From Candidatus Lernaella stagnicola (GTDB taxonomy: Bacteria; Lernaellota; Lernaellaia; Lernaellales; Lernaellaceae), in assembly GCA_030765525.1 (NCBI GenBank), contig JAVCCK010000010.1, positions 514,441-578,440 on the forward strand: a stretch of 64,000 bases of DNA, in the 5' to 3' direction. The number at the start of each line of letters is the position of its first letter. Position 1 is the first letter of the stretch. Position numbers and translations under genes: made by a program. Below the pieces are notes generated by a model that was not told where the DNA came from, ran no database searches, and saw only the letters and a list, made by a program, of their open reading frames with translations. Of this stretch, positions 25,517 to 33,166 are shown in pieces.

Positions 25517-27115
25517 CTACAACGCCTTGTCGATGAACTTGTGGTAGGCGGACATCCAATAGGAAATCAGGTAGTCCACTCCGGGATTGACGATGTCCGG
25601 GCGATCCTGCCCCCACTCGGTAAAGCGGAACGGATTGCGTTGATACAGAAAATCCGTCGAGCATTGCTGCTGAACGCCGAAGGCCTCCTGCGCTTGGTAA
25701 TTGACCCCGCCCATCAACTCTTCCAGGAACGGATACTCTTCCATCAAGTCGTGTAGGAAAACCGACAGCGGGTCCAACTCATAGCTGCCCGGGTCGCGCT
25801 CCGGCAGGTAGTAACGAGCCAGCGGCGCGTCGCGGAATTCCGTGATGTCCTGCAGCAATTGCTCGGCATAGGGATCATCCTTCGCCTCCGGCGTGTAATC
25901 GCCCTGCGACATGAACACGGCGTTGTAAAACGCGTTATGCGAAAGCCGCGTGAAGGTGTGCACCTGCGTTTCAAACACGTTGAGGAAGAAGGCGTAGTCC
26001 TCGGCGCTGAAGTACACTTTGCCGAGCCGCAGCAGGTTGTACCAGAGCTCGTGACTCAAACAGTTTCCGTAGTACTGGGCGTAGCGGTTCATGAACGTGA
26101 TGCTGAGCACGTGCAGCGTCAGGTGATGGTCGTTGCGCAGCCACTTCTGCAATTCGGCTTTGTACCGCGCCTCGCCGGTGATGTGATACGCCATCAAGAT
26201 CCACGCCACGCGCATCGGGCCTTCCACATGAGGGGCCGAATCGGTGGGGGCGTGTTCTTCGTCGAGAATCCACCAGTTTTGCTCCAGCAGGGTGTCGAAC
26301 AGCGTGGTCACGTCGTCGCGAATCATCTCGCGCATATCTTCGTCATCGACCAGGTCGTAGGCCGCCGTCATGCCGAACATCCAACCGTTGTACATGTCGC
26401 GGCTGGTTTCGCCCCACCACCACCTGCCCGCGTTGGGACCCGTCTCGTGGTGATGGCAGCGGCTCTGCGCCGGGTCGTCGCACCAAGCGTCGCTCGGGTA
26501 GATCAACGGATCCTGCTCCGCCCAGTATCGAGCGATGAAACCCGGCGTTTCCGTAACGTGCAGATTGCCCGACAAATACTCGGCGATGCGCACCGCTGTC
26601 GCCTTGACCGCCGGATCACCGGTGATGTGGTAGCGCATGGCCTGGCTGCCCAAATACAGCCCGGTCCATTCGCAGCTATCGCCCCAGTCGTGGTAACCGG
26701 CGACTTCCGCGCGTGTTTCATCGGTAAACACCACACCGATGGTGCCGCCGTAATAAGGCTGGTGGTAATCGACGTGCCATTGGTCGTATTCCTCGGCCTT
26801 GGTTCGCAGCGCGCCCGCTGCAACGGTTTCGTCGTAGTCGGCCGGTTCGACGGCCGCCTGCGGCCAGGGAGCAACCCAGTCATCGGCGAGCGGAGTAGTG
26901 TCGTCGTCGTCATTGTCGTCGTCGTCATTGTCGTCGTCATCGTCGTCATCGTCGTCGTCGTTGTTGTCATCGTCATCGTCGTTGTCATTGTCGTCGTCGT
27001 CGTCGCCGGTGTCGTCGTCGGCCGACGCATCGTCGTCGTCGTCGTCGCCGCAAGCTGCAACAACGAAAAGAAGAGACAAAACGATCAAAAATATCCACGC
27101 GGCGCGTTTAAACAT
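25517..27115 (-). CDS. large lipoprotein with Asp/Asn linker, alpha-barrel-like
   Basis: A 532-residue exported lipoprotein. The signal ends in lipobox VVAAC and is followed by ~55 residues of Asp/Asn ending DDDTTPLAD. The mature part is rich in Trp/Tyr/His with helical repeats such as YHDWGDSCEWTGLYLGSQAM and MYNGWMFGMTAAYDLVDDED, reminiscent of alpha/alpha-barrel glycosidase or lyase folds. No family or catalytic residues can be named with confidence. The ATG at 27115 has AAAGGGG 6 nt upstream, and a near-consensus promoter lies 29 nt before it. It is the first gene of the apparent operon with the phosphodiesterase and ispH-ubiA. Confidence 0.75.
   Translation of the reverse strand: MFKRAAWIFLIVLSLLFVVAACGDDDDDDASADDDTGDDDDDNDNDDDDDNNDDDDDDDDDDNDDDDNDDDDTTPLADDWVAPWPQAAVEPADYDETVAAGALRTKAEEYDQWHVDYHQPYYGGTIGVVFTDETRAEVAGYHDWGDSCEWTGLYLGSQAMRYHITGDPAVKATAVRIAEYLSGNLHVTETPGFIARYWAEQDPLIYPSDAWCDDPAQSRCHHHETGPNAGRWWWGETSRDMYNGWMFGMTAAYDLVDDEDMREMIRDDVTTLFDTLLEQNWWILDEEHAPTDSAPHVEGPMRVAWILMAYHITGEARYKAELQKWLRNDHHLTLHVLSITFMNRYAQYYGNCLSHELWYNLLRLGKVYFSAEDYAFFLNVFETQVHTFTRLSHNAFYNAVFMSQGDYTPEAKDDPYAEQLLQDITEFRDAPLARYYLPERDPGSYELDPLSVFLHDLMEEYPFLEELMGGVNYQAQEAFGVQQQCSTDFLYQRNPFRFTEWGQDRPDIVNPGVDYLISYWMSAYHKFIDKAL
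26900..27049. repeat. in-frame trinucleotide tract coding an Asp/Asn linker
   Basis: A long gtc/att/gtt/atc triplet run, read as Asp/Asn on the minus strand, directly after the lipobox cysteine of the lipoprotein. Confidence 0.9.
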
Positions 27116-27143
27116 GACTACCCCTTTCGCTTCGCGGATCATG

Positions 27144-27172
27144 ATTATAAGCGCGATTGACCTTCGTGCCAA
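27144..27172 (-). promoter_or_regulatory. promoter of lipoprotein-phosphodiesterase-ispH/ubiA operon
   Basis: Minus strand: TTGGCA, 17 bp spacer, perfect TATAAT, 29 nt before the ATG at 27115. Confidence 0.7.
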
Positions 27173-27218
27173 TTCGCCGCCGCAAGCGGCTTGTAGCGAA
27201 AAGACCGCGCGGCGCGCG

Positions 27219-27247
27219 TTGCCACGCGCTGGGGTTATTGCTACCGT
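27219..27247 (+). promoter_or_regulatory. promoter of membrane protein gene at 27285
   Basis: TTGCCA, 17 bp spacer, TACCGT, 37 nt before the GTG start. Confidence 0.4.
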
Positions 27248-27284
27248 ATCTTGATTTTTACATTCGAAGAGAGGGAGGACGCAC

Positions 27285-28085
27285 GTGGTTCAAGTGGATG
27301 TTTTCTGGAGTTACGCGTTGGGCGCGAGTATGGCCTCGGCGGCTTTTCGGCAGCTTGAACCGGTCGAAAAGCCCAGCACGTCGCCGTTTTTCGTAAAAAA
27401 CCTGTTGTATCTATCGTGCCTGTTCGCGCCGTCGGGCATTTACTTGCTGTGGAACTTCCCGGGTTGGGAGACGATGTTCGTCTTCGACCGCAACCTGTGG
27501 GGATGGCTGGTGGCGGCTTTCGCCATCACCAACGTGACACAGGGGATACTCGGCTTCTATGTGAGCTACTGGCTGCTGCGTCGCGGGCGCGTATACCTAG
27601 CCAACCTGCAGTGGGTGCTTGGCTACTTCTGCATGTTCTTTATTTTGGTGCACGGTTGGGACGGCACCGGTTTTCGCCGCTTCTTGTACGGCGGGACCAT
27701 CGATCAATGGCGCGCCGGGGTTGAGATCCCAATGTATAAGTTCCTCTGGTCGGACGTAGCGCTGACCCTCTATGGGATGGGCTTGATCCTGCTGCCGGTG
27801 TTGTTTTGGATCATCGCGCGCTGGCTGCGCGAAGGCTATACTCTGGCCGGCGAAGCGCTGGCGGAAAAGAAACTGCCGAACGCCGACGAGATCATCAAGC
27901 GCTTCTTGTTTTCGGTGTTGGTGCTGACCTTGGGCGCGGCGATTGTCGCGTCGATCCTGATTCACCTGCTGGGTTGGTTGTGGGGCTTCGTCGCGTTTAT
28001 TCCGTTGGCGTTCGTTGTGCTGTTCCGACGCGACGGACTGGTACACAAGCAGATTGCGGCGCTGACGGTCGATCCGCGCGTCTAA
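27285..28085 (+). CDS. polytopic membrane protein, unknown function
   Basis: A 266-residue integral membrane protein with about six hydrophobic segments (near residues 38-55, 70-92, 105-122, 155-180, 207-230 and 233-250). The loops contain WDGTGFRRFLYGG and WLREGYTLAGEALAEKK. I do not recognise the family. The GTG start has GGGAGG 6 nt upstream. It stands alone, divergent from the lipoprotein operon and followed by a gene remnant. Confidence 0.75.
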   Translation: MVQVDVFWSYALGASMASAAFRQLEPVEKPSTSPFFVKNLLYLSCLFAPSGIYLLWNFPGWETMFVFDRNLWGWLVAAFAITNVTQGILGFYVSYWLLRRGRVYLANLQWVLGYFCMFFILVHGWDGTGFRRFLYGGTIDQWRAGVEIPMYKFLWSDVALTLYGMGLILLPVLFWIIARWLREGYTLAGEALAEKKLPNADEIIKRFLFSVLVLTLGAAIVASILIHLLGWLWGFVAFIPLAFVVLFRRDGLVHKQIAALTVDPRV

Positions 28086-28120
28086 ACCGCCCGAAACAAG
28101 CGATCGTAACCTCCATTTGA

Positions 28121-28330
28121 ATAGGGAAGCGTGCTGAACATCGCCCGTATGCGCCCGGCTTGCTCGACCTGCCGCCCTATGTTGGCGACGACCGGCTGTT
28201 TGGCGTGGCGTGGGGCGACCGGATTGTCTTGTTGCGCGACGGCGAATTCTTTCACTGGTCGGCTCCGGTCGAAGGCAACAGCGCGCTCGTGGACGGCATC
28301 GATCTTATCAGCATCAACCCGGCTTCTTGA
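28121..28330 (+). pseudogene. likely 3' remnant of a decayed gene
   Basis: An open frame of 69 codons with protein-like content but no start codon near its beginning: an in-frame TGA sits at 28118-28120. It reads YVGDDRLFGVAWGDRIVLLR then DGEFFHWSAP and ends at a TGA (28328-28330). The alternating hydrophobic and aromatic pattern looks like a genuine beta-rich C-terminus rather than random frame, whereas the longer overlapping frame at 28131-28391 is Cys/Arg/Thr-rich and unconvincing. It could be a gene remnant or an unannotated small gene with a non-standard start. The parent family is unknown. Confidence 0.4.
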
Positions 28331-28356
28331 CACCACCGGTCGCGGGCCGCTATGCA
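28327..28356 (+). promoter_or_regulatory. promoter of mtnA
   Basis: Perfect TTGACA, 18 bp spacer, TATGCA, 31 nt before the ATG. The -35 overlaps the stop codon of the upstream remnant. Confidence 0.5.
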
Positions 28357-28387
28357 ATCGAAGGTACACTTGCAACGCGGAGGCGCC

Positions 28388-29422
28388 ATGAATTTCGACA
28401 CCGTCCGCTTCGACAACGAAGCCGTGATATTAATTGACCAGCGAAAACTGCCCGCCGAGGAAACCTACCTGCGGCTGGAAACGCCCGAAGCTGTAGCCGC
28501 GGCCATCACCGACATGGTCGTGCGCGGCGCGCCCGCCATCGGCGACACCGCCGCCTACGGCTTGGCTCTGGGTGCGTTGCAGGCCGAGGACGACACCTTC
28601 GACACCCGCTGGCGCGAGATGACCGCCTTCATGGACGCGGCGCGCCCCACGGCCGTCAACCTGCGTTGGGCGGTCGTTCGTATGGATCGACTCTACCAGG
28701 CGAAAAAGAGTGAGGGGCTTGCCGCCGTGCGCGAGGCGCTGGTGATCGAGGCCCACAAGATATGGGAAGAGGACGTCGAATCCTGCAAGCAGATGGGCGC
28801 GAACGGCGCCGAACTAATCGCGCCCGGCACGCGTATCCTGACCCACTGCAACGCGGGCGCGTTGGCCACCGGCGGCTACGGCACGGCCCTGGGCGTGATT
28901 CGCGCCGCCCACGCCGCGGGCAACATCACCATGGTCTACGCCGACGAAACGCGCCCCTTCCTCCAAGGCGCGCGCCTGACGGCCTGGGAATTGGCCGCCG
29001 ACGATATCCCCGTCACGGTGATCTCCGACAACATGGCCGGGCACTTGATGGCGCGGGGTGAAATCGACGCGGCGGTCGTGGGCTCGGACCGCATCGCGGC
29101 CAACGGCGACATCGCCAACAAGATCGGCACCTACATGGTCGCGGTGCTCTGCCACCGCCACGGCCTGCCCTTTTACGTGGCTGCGCCCCTTTCGACGATC
29201 GACCGCGACTGCCCCTCCGGCGCGGAAATACCCATCGAAGAACGGCCCGACCGCGAGGTGACGCACGTGTTCGACCAAGTGCGCATCACGCCGCCGGGCG
29301 TAGCGGTGCGCAACCCGGCCTTCGACGTTACGCCCGCCGAACTGGTCACGGCCATCGTCACCGAAAAGGGCGTGGCGTATCCGCCTTACCCGGAGTCGAT
29401 TGCCGCGTTATTTGAGAAGTGA
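28388..29422 (+). CDS. mtnA: methylthioribose-1-phosphate isomerase
   Basis: A 344-residue MtnA/eIF2B-like isomerase that converts methylthioribose-1-phosphate to methylthioribulose-1-phosphate in methionine salvage. Signatures: VVRGAPAIGDTAAYG, THCNAGALATGGYGTALGV (active-site Cys), YADETRPFLQGARLT, VVGSDRIAANGD (catalytic Asp) and NKIGTYMVAVLC. The ATG at 28388 has GGAGG 5 nt upstream; a start 12 codons earlier would lie in the leader. No other methionine-salvage gene is adjacent. Confidence 0.95.
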   Translation: MNFDTVRFDNEAVILIDQRKLPAEETYLRLETPEAVAAAITDMVVRGAPAIGDTAAYGLALGALQAEDDTFDTRWREMTAFMDAARPTAVNLRWAVVRMDRLYQAKKSEGLAAVREALVIEAHKIWEEDVESCKQMGANGAELIAPGTRILTHCNAGALATGGYGTALGVIRAAHAAGNITMVYADETRPFLQGARLTAWELAADDIPVTVISDNMAGHLMARGEIDAAVVGSDRIAANGDIANKIGTYMVAVLCHRHGLPFYVAAPLSTIDRDCPSGAEIPIEERPDREVTHVFDQVRITPPGVAVRNPAFDVTPAELVTAIVTEKGVAYPPYPESIAALFEK

Positions 29423-29423
29423 G

Positions 29424-30872
29424 TTAGCTGACGTCCATCCACTTTTGGAACAGCCATTTTTCCGGCATGAGGCGGAAGAAGCGCCGGGCCAGCCGCCAAC
29501 GCGCCACCGGGCGGTAGAGCCGCGCCGCGAGGCAGTACCAGGGCTTGGTGTCGTACACCTGCAATTTGCGATCGACGAAAATACTGGCGAAGTACGCGCC
29601 GGACAGCATGCGGCGGTGTGCCGCGTCGATCCAAGGCACGGCCAGCCGACCGTCGTGCAAACCCGCCCAGCCGTCGAGACGCGCGGGCGGTTGATAGCCC
29701 AGGGTTCGGGAGCGCTCGAATAACACGGTGCCTGGATACGGCGCGTAGAGGTAAAACGGACTGACCAGGGCGCGAGGGTTTTCCGCCAGCAGGCGCAGCA
29801 TGAGGTCGAAACCCGCCGCCAGGTCGTCCTTGGTTTCGCCCGGCATGCCGCCCAGAAAATTGTACCACGCGGTGATGCCGCGCCGCGCCAGGCGGCGATT
29901 GAGGCGCAGCACTTGCTCGGGGCGTAGTTGCTTGTTGACCTCTTTCAGCAGCCGTTCCGAGCCCGATTCCACGCCCATGTCCAACCGCACGCAGCCGCTG
30001 CGGGCCAACAGGTCCAGTTCGTCGTCGGTAAAACCGTCAAGCATCGCCACCTCGGCGCCCTGCACTTGGTACCGGAACGGCGCGCCCTCCCTAACCAGCC
30101 CCTCGGCCAGCTCGATCGCCCGCGCCTTCTTACCGAAAAAGTTATCGTCGACGATCGATAGATGCGCCAGATGCGGACGATCGCGGCGCAGGCGGCGCCA
30201 CCGCTCGAGCACGACGTCCGCCGCTTCGCCCCGCCAGCGGCGATGGTGAAAAACGGCGTTGTAGCAATACGCGCAACCCATCGGGCAGCCGCGGCTTGTC
30301 TCGACGTAGGTCGCCGCGCGGCCCTCGATGAAAAAGTGATCGCCGCCGGGCGGCAGGTCCAGATCGACATCAGGCATCGCCGCCAGATCCACGAAGGGAC
30401 GCTCGGGTTCGTGCGTGACGTTTTCACCGTCGCGGTAGCTGAGTCCCGCAATGCCTTCCGGGCCGCGCTGGGCGGCGAGGGCTTCGGCCAATTCCGCGAG
30501 GCTCTGTTCGCCTTCGCCGCGCACGACGATATCGACGGTGGGTTCCGCCAGCACCTGCTCGGGAAACAACGTGGCGTGAATGCCGCCCCACACCACCGGG
30601 GTCGACGGCGCGAGTTTCTTAGCAAGACGCGCGGCGGCCAGCGCGTGGTTGAGCTGACTGCCGGTCACCGAGGTGAGGCCGACAAACAGCGGGCGTCGTG
30701 CCAGCGCCTCGCGCAATTCGAGCCGCCAGTCGCGGGGTAGCCGTTGGTCGACGATGCGCACTTCGTGATCGCGGCCGGCCAAGCGCACGGCGGCCAGTAG
30801 CGACAGCGGCGGCGTCGGCCGCGACTTACCGGCGTCGAAAATATTGGTCATTGGCTGCACGAGGATGATCAA
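29424..30872 (-). CDS. B12-binding-domain radical SAM protein
   Basis: A 482-residue protein. The N-terminal ~140 residues form a Rossmann-type cobalamin-binding domain (FVGLTSVTGSQLNHAL, VVWGGIHATLFPEQVL, VVRGEGEQSLAEL). The radical SAM core has the cluster motif SRGCPMGCAYCYN (CxxxCxxC), VDDNFFGKK and LDMGVESGSERLLK. A C-terminal extension of ~90 residues is basic and aromatic. Members of this class do methylations, rearrangements or lipid and cofactor modifications; the substrate cannot be told. The start is a TTG at 30872 preceded by AGGGGGAAG. It is convergent with mtnA, with one base between stops. Confidence 0.85.
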   Translation of the reverse strand: MIILVQPMTNIFDAGKSRPTPPLSLLAAVRLAGRDHEVRIVDQRLPRDWRLELREALARRPLFVGLTSVTGSQLNHALAAARLAKKLAPSTPVVWGGIHATLFPEQVLAEPTVDIVVRGEGEQSLAELAEALAAQRGPEGIAGLSYRDGENVTHEPERPFVDLAAMPDVDLDLPPGGDHFFIEGRAATYVETSRGCPMGCAYCYNAVFHHRRWRGEAADVVLERWRRLRRDRPHLAHLSIVDDNFFGKKARAIELAEGLVREGAPFRYQVQGAEVAMLDGFTDDELDLLARSGCVRLDMGVESGSERLLKEVNKQLRPEQVLRLNRRLARRGITAWYNFLGGMPGETKDDLAAGFDLMLRLLAENPRALVSPFYLYAPYPGTVLFERSRTLGYQPPARLDGWAGLHDGRLAVPWIDAAHRRMLSGAYFASIFVDRKLQVYDTKPWYCLAARLYRPVARWRLARRFFRLMPEKWLFQKWMDVS

Positions 30873-31095
30873 AAGCTTCCCCCTGACGCGCGCCCAGCGT
30901 AATGTCTTTGTGCGAAGGGGTCCAGTCGGCGAATCACCGGGACGGCGCCCCGGACCGGCCCGGATCGGAACGGGACAAGCAAAATCTCATCATGCAGTGT
31001 GGATCGGCGGACAACCGGTTGGTGACCACCCGCTTGCTTTCTTTCCTATTTTGCTACCGCGACACGCCGGACGAAAATCGATTCACTATCGCGCT

Positions 31096-31695
31096 CTACG
31101 CCTTCTCGATCCACCCGTTCACGCCCTTCTCCAACAGCGCCAGACCTTCGTCGCCCATTGCCGCGAGGTCGGCTCGGCAATCGCCATCGTACCATTCGCG
31201 CATGACCGCGCCGATCACGCCCATCACGGCGGCGGCCAAATAATACGCATGCCGCTCGGTGCGCTTGTTCGGGGCCGTGCCCAGCAAGAGGGCTTCCTTG
31301 ATCAAAGCCCGCCAATCCTCGTCGAACTGATCGCCTTTGGCGATCAACGCCGGCGAATTCCGGATAATGCGCTGCTGCCGCAAGTGTTCTTCGCGTCCTT
31401 CCATGTACAACCGCGCCATTTCCATACAGGCGCGACGCAGCCGATCAAACGGCGCTTCGCCCGGGCGCTGGTCGCGCAGCAACTCGCGAAAGTGATCCAG
31501 GTGCAGGTCTTGGTGGGGAAACAGCACCAAAGCCTTCGTAGCGAAATAGCGGAAAAAAGTGCGCCGCGATACGTCGGCGGCCGCGGCGATTTCGCCTACT
31601 GTCGTCGCTTCGTACCCTTGCCGATCAAAAAGGACCATCGCAGCTTCGATCAGGGCCTGCCGCGTCTTGGCTTTCTTTCGTTGACGGAGGGGCAT
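31096..31695 (-). CDS. TetR-family transcriptional regulator
   Basis: A 199-residue regulator with an N-terminal TetR helix-turn-helix: RQALIEAAMVLFDRQGYEATTVGEIAAAADVSRRTFFRYFATK (given in two halves at ~residues 13-55). The C-terminal ligand domain is variable. Three closely spaced ATG codons exist (31707, 31701, 31695); the last is chosen because GGAAA precedes it. A perfect 8-bp inverted repeat upstream is a likely operator, which suggests autoregulation. No transporter or oxidoreductase target is adjacent, so the regulated pathway is unknown. Confidence 0.88.
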   Translation of the reverse strand: MPLRQRKKAKTRQALIEAAMVLFDRQGYEATTVGEIAAAADVSRRTFFRYFATKALVLFPHQDLHLDHFRELLRDQRPGEAPFDRLRRACMEMARLYMEGREEHLRQQRIIRNSPALIAKGDQFDEDWRALIKEALLLGTAPNKRTERHAYYLAAAVMGVIGAVMREWYDGDCRADLAAMGDEGLALLEKGVNGWIEKA

Positions 31696-31727
31696 TGTCA
31701 TTTCCATGGGTATTATTTTGAAATAGA

Positions 31728-31759
31728 TGTCACAGAGTGTCAAATAACGCCCTGTGACA
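31728..31759. promoter_or_regulatory. candidate TetR operator
   Basis: TGTCACAG and its exact reverse complement CTGTGACA, 16 bp apart, 32 bp upstream of the tetR start. Confidence 0.55.
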
Positions 31760-31851
31760 AAGGCGAACATTTGTTGAAATTATACTTTAAATTGTACGAC
31801 TTGTCTCATTCGCGGGTTCAGTGGCTATCGCCGAAGCACAAGAGACGGCCG

Positions 31852-31870
31852 CCCGCATCATCCATGCGGG
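31852..31870 (-). terminator. hairpin downstream of proA
   Basis: CCCGCAT/ATGCGGG with a 5-nt loop, about 30 bp after the proA stop. No strong T run, so uncertain. Confidence 0.35.
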
Positions 31871-31900
31871 CCGGGCGAACAACACGGCCGCAGGGCGGGA

Positions 31901-33157
31901 TTACTCGCGAACCTGGCCGCTGCCGAGCACGACGAATTTGCTGGTGGTCAATTCCGCCAATCCCATCGGACCGTAGGCGTGCAGCTTGGTCGTGCTGATG
32001 CCCATTTCCGCGCCGAGCCCCAATTGACCACCGTCGTTAAACCGCGTCGACGCGTTAACGACGATGCACGAGGCGTCCGCCTCCCGCAAAAAACGGGCCG
32101 CGGTGGTGTAGTTTTCCGTGATGATCGCCTCGGTATGACCCGATCCGTGCGCCGCGATATGTGCCAATGCGTCATCCACATCCGCCACGACCGCCACCGA
32201 AAGGATCAAGTCGAGGTACTCGGCGTCCCAGTCCGCGGCTGTTGCCTCGTCGAGTTGCGGCGCCACGACGCGAGACGGCTTATCGCCGCGCAGGGCCACG
32301 CCGCAGGTAGTCAATCGCTCGGCGACCAACGGCAGGAAATCGTCGACGATGTCGCGATGCAAGAGCAAGGTCTCCAGTGCGTTGCACACACCGGGCCGAT
32401 GACACTTGGCGTTTTCGACAATCGGCAGCGCCTTGGCCAAATCGGCGTCTTTGTCCACGAAGGCATGGCAAACGCCTTTGTAATGCAAAATGATCGGCAC
32501 CGTCGCCGTTTGATCCACAAAGCGAATCAATCCTTCGCCGCCGCGCGGGATGACCAAATCGACCAAGCCGCGTGCCTGCAGCAAATGCCGCACGAGTTCG
32601 CGGTCGGTGTCGCCGATCACCTGCACCGCCGCCGCCGGCAGACCGCTTTCGCCCACGGCCGCCGCCGCGATGGCGCCCAGCACGCGGTTGGAGTTCGCCG
32701 CCTCCGAGCCGCCGCGCAACACGACCGCGTTACCGCTTTTCAAGCATAGCGTCGCCGCATCGATGACTACATTGGGCCGCGACTCGAACACGATGCCGAT
32801 CACGCCCAGCGGCACGCGCATCCGACCGACGCGCAACCCGTTAGGCCGCGTTTTGAGGTCGAATACGTCGCCGATCGGATCGGGCAACGCGACGATCTCT
32901 TCCACGGAGCGGGCGACGTCCTCGATGCGCTCGGGCGTCAGGGTCAGGCGATCGATAAGTGCCGCCGAGAGGCCCTTTTCGGCCGCCGCCGCGATGTCCT
33001 TCTGGTTTTCGGCAACGATTTCGGCGCTGCGGTCCCGCAATGCCGCCGCGATCCGCTCCAGCGCCGCATCCTTTTGCGCGGTGGTCGCTACGGCCAAAAC
33101 CCGCGCCGCTTGGCGGGAGGCTTTCAGCATGTCGTGAATGATCTCTTGCTTCGTCAT
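31901..33157 (-). CDS. proA: gamma-glutamyl phosphate reductase
   Basis: A 418-residue aldehyde-dehydrogenase-superfamily enzyme, the second step of proline synthesis: NADPH-dependent reduction of gamma-glutamyl phosphate to glutamate semialdehyde. Motifs: PLGVIGIVFESRPNV, LRGGSEAANSN, IPRGGEGLIRFV and KCHRPGVCNALETLL with the catalytic Cys. Length is normal. The ATG at 33157 has AAGGAG 8 nt upstream and lies 9 bp after the proB stop, forming a proBA operon. Confidence 0.96.
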   Translation of the reverse strand: MTKQEIIHDMLKASRQAARVLAVATTAQKDAALERIAAALRDRSAEIVAENQKDIAAAAEKGLSAALIDRLTLTPERIEDVARSVEEIVALPDPIGDVFDLKTRPNGLRVGRMRVPLGVIGIVFESRPNVVIDAATLCLKSGNAVVLRGGSEAANSNRVLGAIAAAAVGESGLPAAAVQVIGDTDRELVRHLLQARGLVDLVIPRGGEGLIRFVDQTATVPIILHYKGVCHAFVDKDADLAKALPIVENAKCHRPGVCNALETLLLHRDIVDDFLPLVAERLTTCGVALRGDKPSRVVAPQLDEATAADWDAEYLDLILSVAVVADVDDALAHIAAHGSGHTEAIITENYTTAARFLREADASCIVVNASTRFNDGGQLGLGAEMGISTTKLHAYGPMGLAELTTSKFVVLGSGQVRE

Positions 33158-33166
33158 ATCGACTCC

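Noticed and set aside
25859-27160. Plus-strand 433-residue Val/Ile-rich frame
   Set aside because: Antisense to the lipoprotein at 25517-27115 for the same reason.
28131-28391. Plus-strand 86-residue frame before mtnA
   Set aside because: Cys/Arg/Thr-rich without pattern; the overlapping frame at 28121-28330 has better protein character.
30844-31998. Plus-strand 384-residue frame over the tetR region
   Set aside because: Antisense to tetR, whose helix-turn-helix domain is unmistakable; no domains in the antisense frame.
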